Counted from the stretch's first letter, positions 10,549-21,319 are shown. The stretch: 27,271 nucleotides of DNA from Saccoglossus kowalevskii (GCF_000003605.2 NW_003139322.1:23289-50559); one strand, 5' to 3'. Numbers and translations: made by a program. The notes: a model not told the origin generated them from the sequence alone.

Positions 10549-10775
10549 TCATTCACGTGACTGTTTAGGTCAATGACCTTGAGAATCTTATTAGAAATAC
10601 CGATCGTAATTTTACAGCCACCGCGAATTCCTAAGTTGCTTCAAATGATATATTAATTTAGTTTCCACGTCAATTAATTATCCATAGAGCTCTACATTTT
10701 CTGCCAATGGCTTCTTTTTACTGCTTTTACAATCATATTAACATATATTGTAAAGGTAATCAAAAAGTAGAATTC

Positions 10776-11010
10776 ATATTTGTTTAAAACACATATTCAC
10801 ATAACTCGAACTTTACGCAAAAGAGACTTTCACATCACAATCATATTAACTGGTGTTTTACGTAAACATGAATCATATGCAGGTCATATTTACGTCAAAA
10901 TCAAATCATATGAACAAGTGTTTTACATGAAACATAAATTACATGAACGAGTCTTACATTAAACACCAAATATATTAACGAGTGTTATTCATGAAATATA
11001 ATCATGTGAA
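10776..11010. repeat. Diverged, inverted-orientation stretch of the 33-bp satellite
   Basis: About seven degenerate units of 31-33 bp recur, anchored by AAC(G/A)AGTGTT, TTACATGAAA or ATTCATGAAA, and ATCATATG/ATCATGTG. The reverse complement of such a unit resembles the main satellite unit (CAYRTGATT...CATG...ACACTCGTT versus CACGTGATTCATG...ACACGCGTT). Orientation is therefore opposite to the array at 8136-9395. Most of the CpGs have become TG or CA. It sits directly upstream of the inverted pseudo-exon segment. Confidence 0.7.
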
Positions 11011-11084
11011 CAATCTAAACAAATTCACCACTTTAATTTTGATCATTATTATACACTGATTGTGACCGCCCTCTCCGAAACCAG

Positions 11085-11615
11085 TAATGCTGTATTGTTC
11101 CGGCGTACACATTCATTTCAGATCGATAGCGGGCGTATTTGTACACATCAATCCAAGCGGCCGAATTTATTACTCCGTAACTTAGTAACGGACATATTCA
11201 GTAACACTCTTCCCTCAACATCACAGCCCCGGCACGGACATGCGCCAGGTGTTTCTTTTTCTTAACATTTGTTTCGGAGTGTGTCTAATATCTTGACTGT
11301 TTGTTTTAAATCAGTTAGGGGGACTGTTTATGAACAGCCTATTCCACAGCGAAGTGGTTATGATGAACTCCAATGCAACGTTTTGAAAAGTCGCGGTTTT
11401 CGCTGAACAAGGCATCAGCCAAATGAGGTAGGTTGGTAGGATAATATAGATATTTCCAATGTGTATATTATTGCAAAGCATATTCGTGGTATTTGCCACA
11501 ATAGAATCTGCTAGTTATGGCACAAAGCTGCCCGTCTAGTATAATTTCCCACTTCCCACATGTACATGTGTGACATATGACATCAGCAAATGGGTAACTA
11601 TGGGCGAAAAGATTT
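11085..11615 (+). repeat. Inverted segmental duplication, decayed arm
   Basis: This is the plus-strand partner of the minus-strand segment 7330-6795. It contains promoter-like flank, pseudo-exon 11234-11427 and the following intron start. Identity is clear over the whole span, but with substitutions and small indels. Confidence 0.85.
11234..11427 (+). pseudogene. Pseudo-exon copy of gene B first exon
   Basis: The copy spans 194 nt against 189 in the intact exon, a net +5 that breaks the frame. The start codon is ACG at 11234, although the next Met codon survives at 11240. A TGA at 11294 replaces the Trp codon in the membrane helix and a second TGA at 11404 replaces the second Cys codon. The stem is still readable (GYDELQCNVLKSRGFR, then TRHQPNE) and the donor GAG|GTAGGT is intact. 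No copy of exon 2 was found to its right, so only the 5' end of the gene seems to have been duplicated. Confidence 0.85.
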
Positions 11616-13165
11616 TGATTCGTCGCCTTTGTACATGGAAAGACGGTTTTAAACTAATCAACCGTGTGTGCATGACATCATATTCGATTGCATCGAATGA
11701 CTATATAGTGTAATTGAAACAGACAAGTGACGTACATATTTTCCTCAACAACGGGAGATGTACACTCACATTAACATTGTTTTTACACAGTCTGTGATGA
11801 ATTTGAAAAAAATACTTTGACAGACTAAATTATTTTAGAATTGTTATTTTCAAATAGCAAAATGCATTATTAATAACCGTAAATCAATAATCGCGTGTTA
11901 ATCACCAATAATCCTATGATACGCGTGAGTATCACGTAATGTTACCCCATTCCACTCCACCATCCTCATCATAGTTCATCGATGTCCACACTTACTTCCC
12001 GGCTGTTACGATAAAATTACGAATAATCTTTTTTGATTAGTCACGTTGCGCGCGAAATTAGTGCATGCTATATACTATTATACAGAACACGTGATCAATC
12101 AAATTCTTGCTGCACCAGACAATCCCACGTTGGCAAAGGGGTGAGATTAACTATTGATTTTTAGTAACTTACGAAAAACCCGCCCAGAACTCATTTTGTC
12201 TGCATACCATTAAAAATTCACTGAGATGTTGTTTAAACTGGCATTCACAGTGAGATACAATACAGTTCTTCTGTGAACTTTTTTGTTACACATACAGGCA
12301 GATATGGTTTTTATATTATGGTTTGTCATTAGGGCCATATTTATAACCATAATAGAGTAGTTTTACGACATTTCTTAAAAAGTCACTTGCGAAAAAAAAA
12401 ATCGCCCACGATTATCGCACGAATATTGTGACACATGATTCGAAACTCTGCCGAGCCTTACGATGTGTGACGAATGTGTATTGAATCAAATTGACCGCCC
12501 CTTCGATGGGCCACTGTAGTGACCCACGTGTCGTGCTTAGAAGGCGCGTTATGTTCAAATTTCCTATATTCAAACTTGTGGTTGTAAAATATAAATATAA
12601 ATGGTAATAAATGTTAAACGCTCATTTTTTGTATTTTTTAATTGAAATTTTCATAATTCTAAATTTAAATACTAATAATTCATAACTCGAATGACACATC
12701 GTATTCAGTTCCTGTAACATTGTTAGAACTGAACAACAATGATTTAATGTCATAACAACGTACCAGTTTAACACGACTTCTGGGGTGGTGTGAAGGTTGT
12801 ATATAACGTCAGCAGCAACCGCCTTCTTCAACTTCAACTGACTGGAACCTTCAATGACGCATATAAACTATTACATTATAGACTGAGTCCTTACATAGAG
12901 AATGCATATATTCTGTGTATGTGTGTTAATCTCCGTGCACATTTGTTTTTCTATTTTTCACACATATCCTTCACATTAATTGCAGAGCAGACTCAATGTG
13001 GAAAATGTCATTTCAGAATAGTCTGAAAACTGTTTTTGTGTACAACGAGTTTATACATTTGTTATAGAAATAATATTAAATAACTGCATCTCAATCATCT
13101 GAGTTTAACAGACGCAGCTGTACTGGCACGTGGTTTAGGCTGGTCAATATATCACACACTTCGGG
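11616..13165. other. AT-rich non-coding stretch
   Basis: No exon, transposon protein or repeat array is recognised. Short open frames around 12622-13026 on both strands overlap each other and lack splice or family support. No trace of the fucosyltransferase-like exon 2 is present downstream of the pseudo-exon. Confidence 0.45.
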
Positions 13166-13485
13166 AATACTAGATATACACACAAAGAAGCACAATCTGA
13201 TTTAAACAAGATCCTAGTTTAGACTTTTTTGTTTTGTTTGTTTGTTAATATAATATAATTATTTTTTTTTTAATATATATTTTTTTATTATTTTTTTTTC
13301 AATTTATTTGCTGGTATTTTTTTTTAATACTAGATATACACACAAAGAAGCACAATCTGATTTAAACAAGATCCTAGTTTAGACTTTTTTGTTTTGTTTG
13401 TTTGTTAATATAATATAATTATTTTTTTTAATATATATTTTTTTATTATTTTTTTTTCAATTTATTTGCTGGTATTTTTTTTTTA
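13166..13485. repeat. 160-bp tandem duplication, two copies
   Basis: AATACTAGATATACACACAA starts at 13166 and again at 13326, and the two copies are nearly identical apart from poly-T run lengths. Each ends in TTTATTTGCTGGTATTTTTT. The near identity points to a recent duplication or an assembly artefact in T-rich sequence. Confidence 0.9.
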
Positions 13486-13507
13486 AGTTTTGGTAATTTC
13501 GACTTCG

Positions 13508-13534
13508 CGATATATATATATATATATATATATA
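13508..13534. repeat. (TA)n microsatellite
   Basis: A pure TA dinucleotide run separates the direct 160-bp repeats from the inverted arm at 13540-13585. Confidence 0.9.
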
Positions 13535-13539
13535 CATTA

Positions 13540-13585
13540 ACTAAAAAAGCCCAAACTAGGATCTTATTTTAATCAGATTGAATAA
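13540..13585. repeat. Inverted arm matching part of the 160-bp repeat
   Basis: CCAAACTAGGATCTTATTTT followed by AATCAGATTG is a near-exact reverse complement of the AATCTGATTTAAACAAGATC CTAGTTTAGAC portion near 13193 and 13353. The arrangement is that of a foldback or MITE-like element with T-rich and TA-rich interior. Confidence 0.7.
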
Positions 13586-13979
13586 AGCAATTGCGGGCTT
13601 AATGTTACTAAACAATATAAGTCAAACCAAAAGTAACTTTAAAAAATAATAAACAAATTAAAATTGTTGTTATCGTCAATGTGTGTTTGTTCTTTGAAAA
13701 CCAAAACAATAAAGGGCTAAAGTTGTTTTTCACTGTAGGTACTAGTAATGTCATGTTCACGAAATTTATGTTAATTTTACATTATGTACAGCAGATTACT
13801 TTATTGCACACAAAACATAATCAGTATTTTCATTACTGATAACCAAAGCAAGTTTTGCTGTTCGTTGAGTATTCCACATGGCATTCTTGTGTGGAATAAC
13901 ATATACTGTAAGCCGATTATTGCTGCTTTCATCTATATTTATTGTTGGTGTTCCAATAGGTGGGGAATGTTCTAGACCT

Positions 13980-14375
13980 AATATTTTTAATCAAATGTAT
14001 CAATATCATATACGACTCACCGTGTATCCTCAACGTCTATTTTAAAATTTTAAATCTGCATTTCAAATATTAAGATCAGAAAATTCTCTTCTATACTACG
14101 TGTGTGTTTTTTAATAAAATTGTTAATGAATTCAATAATACCTTTGATTTTATCGATGCTCCCTTTGCTTTAAAAAACAAATACTTAACTCATATTATTT
14201 TCTTATTTTTAGGATTACGTCTTAGTAATTTGTTTTTGTCATGTATCGTTCGGTTGTCTATGATGTAGCTTTAATTGGGATTTGTTCATGTTGGAAGAGT
14301 TACGAATAAAATAAAATAAAATAAAATAAAATAAAATAAAATAAAATAAAATAAAATAAAATAAATAAATAAAAA
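13980..14375 (+). mobile_element. LINE 3' end with (AAAAT)n tail
   Basis: A pentanucleotide array of TAAAA units (about 14305-14375) terminates a stretch that in the plus direction gives reverse-transcriptase tail-like peptides, such as CFKKQILNSYYF. That is typical of the last residues of CR1/Jockey-type ORF2. Microsatellite-like 3' ends are common in these elements. The upstream portion is too decayed to define a 5' boundary. Confidence 0.5.
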
Positions 14376-15350
14376 CAGTATGAATGTGCTAGAAAGTGTT
14401 GCTAGTGCATTCGAATCCATTATAGACGTCTTCCCTAGCAACCTACACTGGAATCAAGCATTCATGAAGCTCAACAAATGCTTTTCGCTGGTATTTAAAT
14501 ATCATTTATATATGACCACAAAAATAGTTATACAATTGATATCAATCGAGCTATGACTCGGGGTGGTTATCGCCATCTAGACAGAGTGGCGCGCTCTGGG
14601 ATAGGATGTCTCCTCAAATTCAGCTTATTGGGTTATTAGCTGAATAGCAGCTGTGAAGTTATTTGGTGACTTTTTTATTTACATGGCTTCATAGTGAAAG
14701 TATCAGGTTTACAGCATAGGGGTATTTGTTACGCGCACAATCAACAAAATATGAAATATCGATATCACTTCTACTTCAAACCCTTGTTGTTTTTTCCGTT
14801 TTCATTCCGACTTACGTGTAACATTTAGAAGTGAATATGGTGTGTATTAGTTTCATATTTCCAAGTTGTCATTGGAAAACGTAATGTAGAGACAGCGTTG
14901 TAAACACAAACGGCAATATTTACATGCAACGTATCTCTAACTCTCCAGTTTTTCTCCCGCAAAATCTACATCGTATTAAAACAATTCTGCACCAGATTTA
15001 AGCCTGGGGAATATGTTGGTCAATACGATTACGATTTTATTCTCCGGATCATCTAACTAGTTTGACAGCAATATTTCAGCACCATGATGATTTAATGGAG
15101 TGTCATGAATTTGTTTTTGCGTATCTGTTAACCGACTTAATTAGTTGATTATTAGCGAATTGCTGTGTTATGTCTGTCATCGTGTAGGCCTATTTGAAGT
15201 TTTGGACGGAACTTGGCTCAGTGATTTGGAACTAATTACAAGATACCGTCGCTATTCTGACATCCGTAGTTATTAATGTAGTGAACGATTAATCAAAAGA
15301 TATGACGTATTCAGTACTTAGTGTGATTGGCTTTATGATTGAAGGTTACG
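14376..15350. other. Non-coding stretch
   Basis: No coding exon or known element is recognised. A short inverted motif with CGCCATCTAGA followed by GAGTGGCGCGCTCTG lies near 14571-14597. The rest is AT-rich and unstructured by eye. Confidence 0.45.
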
Positions 15351-15399
15351 CCCTAGAGTCTTTTTACTGCATTGTAATTGGTCAGAGTTTGGAAAATGA

Positions 15400-15745
15400 A
15401 TAAAGAGAGTTTGAGTTGGTCTTGGCGAATACTCCACGACAGACGCAGCCCGAGAGAGTCCAGGGGCGAGCCTTGAGGCAGTCCAGTCTTGGGCGAGTCT
15501 TGGTTCAGCCTTGCGAGAGTCTTGGGGACTTTTCCCCAGGGCGCTGTGTCTGGTAGAGTGCTCGATTGACCGACTAAGACGAGAGCTGAAACGTATTTCG
15601 TTGTGTGTGCCTTATTTGACTGTAAAGTTAAAGTGACTTTCCCGATCCCGTACCTCAAGGGGAGGAGATAGAGAGACGAGACGAGTTTCCCCCCTGGCAA
15701 GCGTGGAGAACCCCAGAGAGAGAGAATTACCCCTATGATAGGAGC
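15400..15745. other. GC-richer patch, possible retroelement leader
   Basis: This patch is clearly richer in G+C than its surroundings and contains three copies of AGTCTTGG within about 60 bp, a GA-rich run, and CTGGCAAGCGTGGAGAACCC near 15697. That last string resembles a tRNA primer-binding region. It could be an LTR R/U5 plus leader, or the 5' UTR of the adjacent LINE. A long minus-strand frame across it (15880-15353) shows no protein family, and I take it as incidental. Confidence 0.3.
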
Positions 15746-15769
15746 ATTATTCATTATTATCACAATATC

Positions 15770-17340
15770 GCCGGGTAATAAGGAAAATTCATCATTTTCT
15801 GTGATCGCGTTTACGGCATAAAGTTTACAAATCACATATTTTACATATTCAAATACTGAATTCAAGTCCGCGCATGGCAATACTTACAAAACGTGGCAAG
15901 CGATCAATAATATTTTAAACAAATCATTTGAAACAATCCCGCGTACTTTAAATTCCTTTACTCAATTGCCCTGCAAAAGTTTCCTGACAAAAATAACAGA
16001 TATTGTTGAAGAGTTTAACCACTTTTTTCACCAATATCGGATCTAAACCCACGTATTACATAATTGCCCCGGACGACTATACTCAATATTACTCTTTTTA
16101 TTTTCGACCTGTGAATGAGAACGATATCATCTCTCACCCCCTTGTCCACACTATCAATTGTGCTCTTTGCCAAGGTATATTTCCCAATGCTCTTTAAATA
16201 GCGAAGGTCATTTATAAGAAAGGTTCTGCAAATGATGTCAACAAATATCTTCAATTATCCATTCTACCTATCTTCAGTAAAGAATCAATCGTCAATAAGC
16301 AATTAATAACATTTCTCGAGAAAAAATCCATACTCATTGATACTCAATTTGGCTTCCGAAAAGAACCCAGTACAAAACTTACCTTGGCTGACCTGGTGTC
16401 CGACATAGCTGACAAACTGGATCTCGGCCATATCACCTTTGGTATTTTTATCGATCTAAAAAAAAACTTTGACACTATAAATCATGAAATTGTGTGCTGC
16501 AAACTAAAACATTATGGTATTGGAGGTCTTCCTCTATTATGGTTTAAAAACTACCCTTGCAATCGCCAACAATTTGTATGTATTGAAAACATTTCATCTT
16601 TGCGGGGTTCCGCAAGGGTCGATTCTAGGCACAATCTCATTTTTAACCTATGTTAATGATCTAGTCAATTCTACCAATTCCTTTCATTTTCAACTCTTTG
16701 CAGATGTTACTAACCTATTTTAATGTATTCAAAACAATCAAATCAATCTCTCAGAAATAGATAATGACTTTCAACGGGTTCGTGAATGGTGCAGTGCTAA
16801 CAAACTTACTATTAATCCTGAAAAAAATAATTACATGATAATTAAAACGCCACAACGATCGGTCCTTACTCAGGGCAGCCTGGTTATTAACTGGTCACCG
16901 ATAGAGGGCGTATATGTCATCAATTACCTTGACGTCTTAATTGACCAGAATATGTCATGAACAAGCCCACAATGAAAAAGTTATTGCACCAAAAATTGGA
17001 TTGATTTTACAGCTACGTCTAAGCATATCCTTATTCCTTATTATTACATAATGCCTGGAAATCTGGGGTAATACATATGCAACTCTACTTCAATCGATAT
17101 ANNNNNNNNNNNNNNNNNNNNNNNNNNNNNNNNNNNNNNNNNNNNNNNNNNNNNNNNNNNNNNNNNNNNNNNNNNNNNNTTATCACTTTCTCTGATTCGT
17201 ATTCCCATGCTGCTCCTCCTTCAAAAACTAAGGATACTAGACATTTTTTTCACTCTACAAACTTGTTTATTTGATCTGTGATATTTTGTTTTTCATTCTT
17301 TACTTGGTGTCATTAAACTATGAAATTATATATTCAATTC
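15770..17340 (+). mobile_element. CR1/Jockey-like LINE, decayed ORF2 reverse transcriptase
   Basis: The plus strand reads through the reverse-transcriptase domain in several frames. From 15870: NTYKTWQAINNILNKS and EEFNHFF. Near 16250-16380: VNKQLITFLEKKSILIDTQF then GFRKEPSTKLTLADLVSD. Next comes the first catalytic block, FIDLKKNFDTINHEIV, then KLKHYGIGGLPLLWFKNY. After a frame change, GVPQGSILG and NDL follow. The catalytic FADD block reads FADV at 16697-16708, so the second catalytic Asp is lost. After the N gap, ITFSDSYSHAAP and LRILDIF are typical of the C-terminal part. Multiple stops and frameshifts make it non-functional. The endonuclease N-terminus is absent. Confidence 0.9.
17102..17179. 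other. Assembly gap of 78 N
   Basis: All bases are N. The gap falls inside the LINE reverse transcriptase, between a LLQSI-like block and ITFSD. In related elements these blocks are only a few residues apart, so the true gap may be shorter than 78 bases or may hold an insertion. Confidence 1.
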
Positions 17341-17595
17341 AATTTGGTAGTATTTAATAGCTAATTACAGAACACAATTTTAGTATTTTCAACAAATAAT
17401 AATTTTATTTATAATTGTATTTTGCGCGTGTACATACCATAAGTTTGCATATGATATTCAAGATGGACTTTATTGTTATCAATGTTCAAGTTAGTAAACT
17501 GGATTATACATCGCTTTATTTCGTTTGACCTAATCATTGAACTCATTTTTATTATAGTTATTATTCTATTGTCGGTATTTCAATGTTAAATTCAG

Positions 17596-17806
17596 GACAA
17601 TAAGGTGAATACCACATACTTTTTTGTGAATTTCACTATTATTTCAAAATGCTATGAATACAATGTGACAACACAAACTGAAATTGAAAAAAAACTACAA
17701 GTTAGATTGCTTTTTGTCGGAAACGACGGTATTTATAATGGGCACTATAAGTTTCGTGTTCAGTTATTGGTAACTTGTAATAGTGTCGTGCATGTGTGTA
17801 CATAAA
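17596..17806 (+). CDS. Candidate exon of an extracellular protein, family unknown
   Basis: After a possible acceptor (AATTCAG|GACAAT at 17595), a 69-codon frame runs DNKVNTTYFFVNFTIISKCY, then TQTEIEKKLQVRLL and NGHYKFRVQLLVTC, and ends at a TAA. Alternating hydrophobic residues, three N-glycosylation sequons (NTT, NFT, NVT) and two cysteines suggest an extracellular beta-rich domain. A donor TTG|GTAACT at about 17770 would end it in phase 0. I do not recognise the family. It lies about 260 bp past the LINE and could be part of a different repeat. Confidence 0.3.
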
Positions 17807-18165
17807 CCACCATATTATCCCGCTATATGGGATAGTTTTAAAAATGATAAAAATTTAAATATTGATATTATTAGGTATTTGTACTAACATTGATATTAAA
17901 ATCTTTAGAAATAAAAAGAATGACTTGATGCAGATTGTCGTAATGGATGCGAATGGGATTGGCATAGGAATGAAGTAAATCCGTTTCTAGTGAGATTGTT
18001 TGAATGAAGTAGTGAAATTTACAGTCTGTGCTGGAAGCAGCATGTCGACAAGTGGGTCCTTCTTCTTCACAACGCAACGAACGCACGAACACACTCCTGT
18101 TACTCATCTCAACCATGTCTTGCTTGTTATTCTGCTGTATTTGTCATGATAAATCTGGATGACTG

Positions 18166-18350
18166 AGACAGACTTACCTATGTGATCAATTTTATTTGAC
18201 GCATGAATTCCGAACCACGAAATGACAATGCCCGCTGTATAACTGGAACTGGAAGTCTCACGTGGTTGTATCCTTGGTTGATTGCCGTGTGAAACAAGTA
18301 CAATTAATTTTGACACAAACTCGTATATTAATATTATTACAATTTTACGC
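18166..18350 (-). CDS. Candidate exon with a consensus donor, family unknown
   Basis: An open minus-strand frame containing RKIVIILIYEFVSKLIVLVS and SYTAGIVISWFGIHASNKID ends at a very good donor (ATAG|GTAAGTCTG, phase 1). A TAA lies just upstream in frame and no ATG opens the frame. It would therefore be an internal exon, perhaps beginning after the CCAG near 18247, or a chance hydrophobic frame. No partner exon is identified. Confidence 0.22.
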
Positions 18351-18359
18351 AAAACGTGT

Positions 18360-19870
18360 AATTAATGTGTAATGAACACATTACTTCTGCAAATTTTGCC
18401 AGTTAGCTACACATTTTCTAATTATTTTTTTTTTGAAATCAGATGATTAATAATCAGATTTAAAGATATACCTTAATAAGTAATAATATATCCATCTTCA
18501 ATATTATTCAGAAAGTTCTATTTTTAAAAGATTGACATTTTATTGAAAATGCTATGGTTATTTTGTATAAATTACTAGTACTTGAATAAAAATATATTAA
18601 TTGGATGACTCTACACTGGCATTATTATACCATTAAACTAACTTGTTCTTGTTGAATTTACTCTTTATACAGTAACATCTGTCTAGGACAGTGCCTATAC
18701 GTTTTCGATCAATAATTGAATCTTGATACGTTTGTAAGTTCTTATTAAATTGTCAAATGTTGGTAATTGAATACCAGATGTACAGATAACTGTTGAACTT
18801 CGTTGATAGTTACTCCATTTTCGGCATAACAATGTGCGCTCTTTTGGTGTCGAATGTCACATCTAATCTAATCTACTGCCACGTTCTGTCGAGATATGAA
18901 CCATGGTCCATTATATAGAAACGTATATTGAGTTGTATGACGCATTGATTTGTGAGTTGGTATGCCTGAACAAGCTGATGTGAGACGATCTACAATTTGT
19001 TTTTACTTACAATCAATAAAATTCCAAAACAAGACAATTAATACAAAAGAAATTATGAGAAAAGCAAAGTAAGTTACATCAACATTTAAACATTTACACA
19101 CACTAAACAAAACAGCCATTACGAGAGTCTCAGTAAAGCAAATCATTGCAGACTTTAGCCATCCAGGTAGCTAGTCAGCAGGCTCCACTTCAAAATTAAA
19201 TTAGTTTCACCTAAGATTTCTTTTTCAACATTTATTTTCATCTTTACATTTTTGATGCAATGTGTTAGAGAAGGGGGTAATTTTGTATAGCGACTCGTAT
19301 TTTATATGCCGAACTATATATGTTTGACCAATTAATTAAAAACATCACGTGTTGTTTCTGTAAAATTGAAATCAGAGGTACTTCTTTGTACTTGTTCACA
19401 TGCATTATCTGCCAGTCATTTTACCTTCTAGGATCTTGGAATTGCATTCAATATACTCACATGTGTTAAACAGTCTGTTTTGATTTTATTATATTTGTAA
19501 AATGTTCGTATGACATTAGGTTACCATTGTTGTTACACAGATGACCTATGCAGTTTACTCCATGAATTAACCGCTGTCAATGAAATAGTGAATTTCCATC
19601 TACAAATATATATTCATTATTCCACAGAATTTCCAATCGCACATCAACTGGGGGGGGTGATAGTTTAACTACTTCCAAAAATGCACAATATCAGAGTAAA
19701 AAAAACAACGGCAAGAATATTTAGATGAGTCAAAATTACATTTCAGTAGAAATTTAAACCCCCAAAATAGCATTTTTCTGATTAAAGCCCAAGAAGCACG
19801 GCATTTTTTTTATATGGTGTCATTCTCTATTCCGAATAAATCTAGTTATTTTCGAACATCCATCTGTTGC
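18360..19870. other. AT-rich non-coding stretch
   Basis: No exon, RNA gene or recognisable element is visible on either strand. There are scattered A/T homopolymers and one G7 run near 19650. Confidence 0.45.
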
Positions 19871-19879
19871 CATTTTGTC

Positions 19880-20600
19880 TTAATCTCGCTCCCCAGAATC
19901 AGGAGTTCTGTTTTATCAATGTTCACTTCTAAGCCTGAAAAAATGTAAAAACTTGCTAATAAAATTGGTAATAAGCTTGATTTCCTATACGGCTGGTGTC
20001 GTCTGCAAAATCTGAATAATTAGGTACAAGAGAATTTGGTAGGTTTATACTATTAATTTGATCATTAGCTCGAATGACATTAACCAATATTAACTGCGAT
20101 GACGAAAAGCGCAGTAGACAATGGACAACCTCGTCTGGTACCTTTGGACAATTTAAACTAACCGGTAGAGTGAACCATTTAGAATCTAACTTTCAAACTG
20201 TGACCCATTTTTTAAACGATTCCCTAAAGTTGAACAAATCAAGGTTTTTCTGCAAAAAACGCCCATTCAAGAGAATCAAAAGCGTTCATAAAATTCACAA
20301 ATAAAAGGGTCCAAGATTGGTTATTATGCTCACAGTAATTAATAATATCACTGATTAGTCTAATGTTATCAAAAATATTCCTCGGAATAAAAGCTGACTA
20401 ATCTTCATGAATAAGGAATGGATCCAGGCACGTAACCATAATTTAGGGGGACCAGTGCATCCCCAATTTCAGCCCAAAATTGCGTGGTAGAATTCAGGTG
20501 ATAACCCATCAACCCCAGGTGATGTTTTGGGAAGAGTAAATGGTGGTGGTCAAGTATCAAATTGTACCAACGCTTTTTGTATTTGGATAGTTTCTTAAAG
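19880..20600 (-). mobile_element. L1/Tx1-like LINE reverse-transcriptase remnant
   Basis: The minus strand, across frames, gives in order: TSPGVDGLSPEFYH (the K-S-P-G-x-D-G block), MNAFDSLEWAFF (first catalytic Asp block), FRESFKKWVTV, KGTRRGCPLSTALFVIAVNI (the RQGCPLSPLLF block), FADDTS (catalytic pair retained), and SGLEVNIDKTELLILGSEI. This block order and the GCPLS motif are characteristic of the L1/Tx1 group and differ from the LINE at 15770-17340. Several stops and frameshifts show that it is dead. Short plus-strand frames in this interval are antisense shadows. Confidence 0.85.
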
Positions 20601-21310
20601 TATTTGCATTTGCCCGCTGTCCATTTTCTGCCATTGACACGCAGATCGCCGCAAACCAACCGATGTGCTGAATAGCGCCACCTGTGTTGACACAATGATT
20701 TTCTGCAGACTACAGGCGAATGTTGCCTAGTCACGTGACAGATACAGCACCTGCGGGTAATGCCTGAAACAAGTCAGGAGATGGACTTTTCATGTCCCAC
20801 AGAAAAACAATGTATCATGGGTATGTTTGTAGACTAGCCCATAGACATGACCTTGCTCCGTGAAAAAAAATAACGGTAAACGGTAAACAACGCACTGACT
20901 GAGAGACTATATCGCACATGTTTTGGACAATGTGATCAAAATGAGGATCTGACCCAATGCCCTTATAAATCCCGTCAAATCTCGTATAAGTTAGTCAATC
21001 ACAGTTAGCCTTTTATATGGCGTACTCACTGGAGAAAATAATTAACAAACAATTACAATGTACAAGATGAACGTGAGTTTTATTTTGAAAAAACAATCAT
21101 CTCATTCAAAGGTTGACCAGGGAAAATGCCTGGCCATCATCCATCTCCAGGACAAGCGACTGCATAAAGTTTACCGGTGTTCGGTCGAACCGGTAGAAAC
21201 AAATCGCCACTACCGGAATAATCACGCAAAATAACGACCTAAACTGGAACCACTTAAGCCACAATAAAATCATAAAAACCATACATGCTTTTCGTTGAAT
21301 TTAACAATGA
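20601..21310. other. Non-coding stretch upstream of the L1/Tx1-like remnant
   Basis: No gene is recognised. An E-box palindrome CACGTG lies near 20733 and a CAGGTGGCGC motif (minus strand) near 20676. A minus ATG near 20636 (ATGGCAGAAAATGGACAGCG) opens only about 30 codons. Confidence 0.4.
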
Positions 21311-21319
21311 TAAACCTAC

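Noticed and set aside
14395-14440. tRNA B-box-like CATTCGAATCCAT.
   Set aside because: No A box, acceptor stem or cloverleaf can be formed around it.
15353-15880. 175-codon minus-strand frame opposite the LINE 5' region.
   Set aside because: It overlaps GC-rich leader-like sequence and the antisense of LINE coding sequence. No family, anchor or splice signal is visible.
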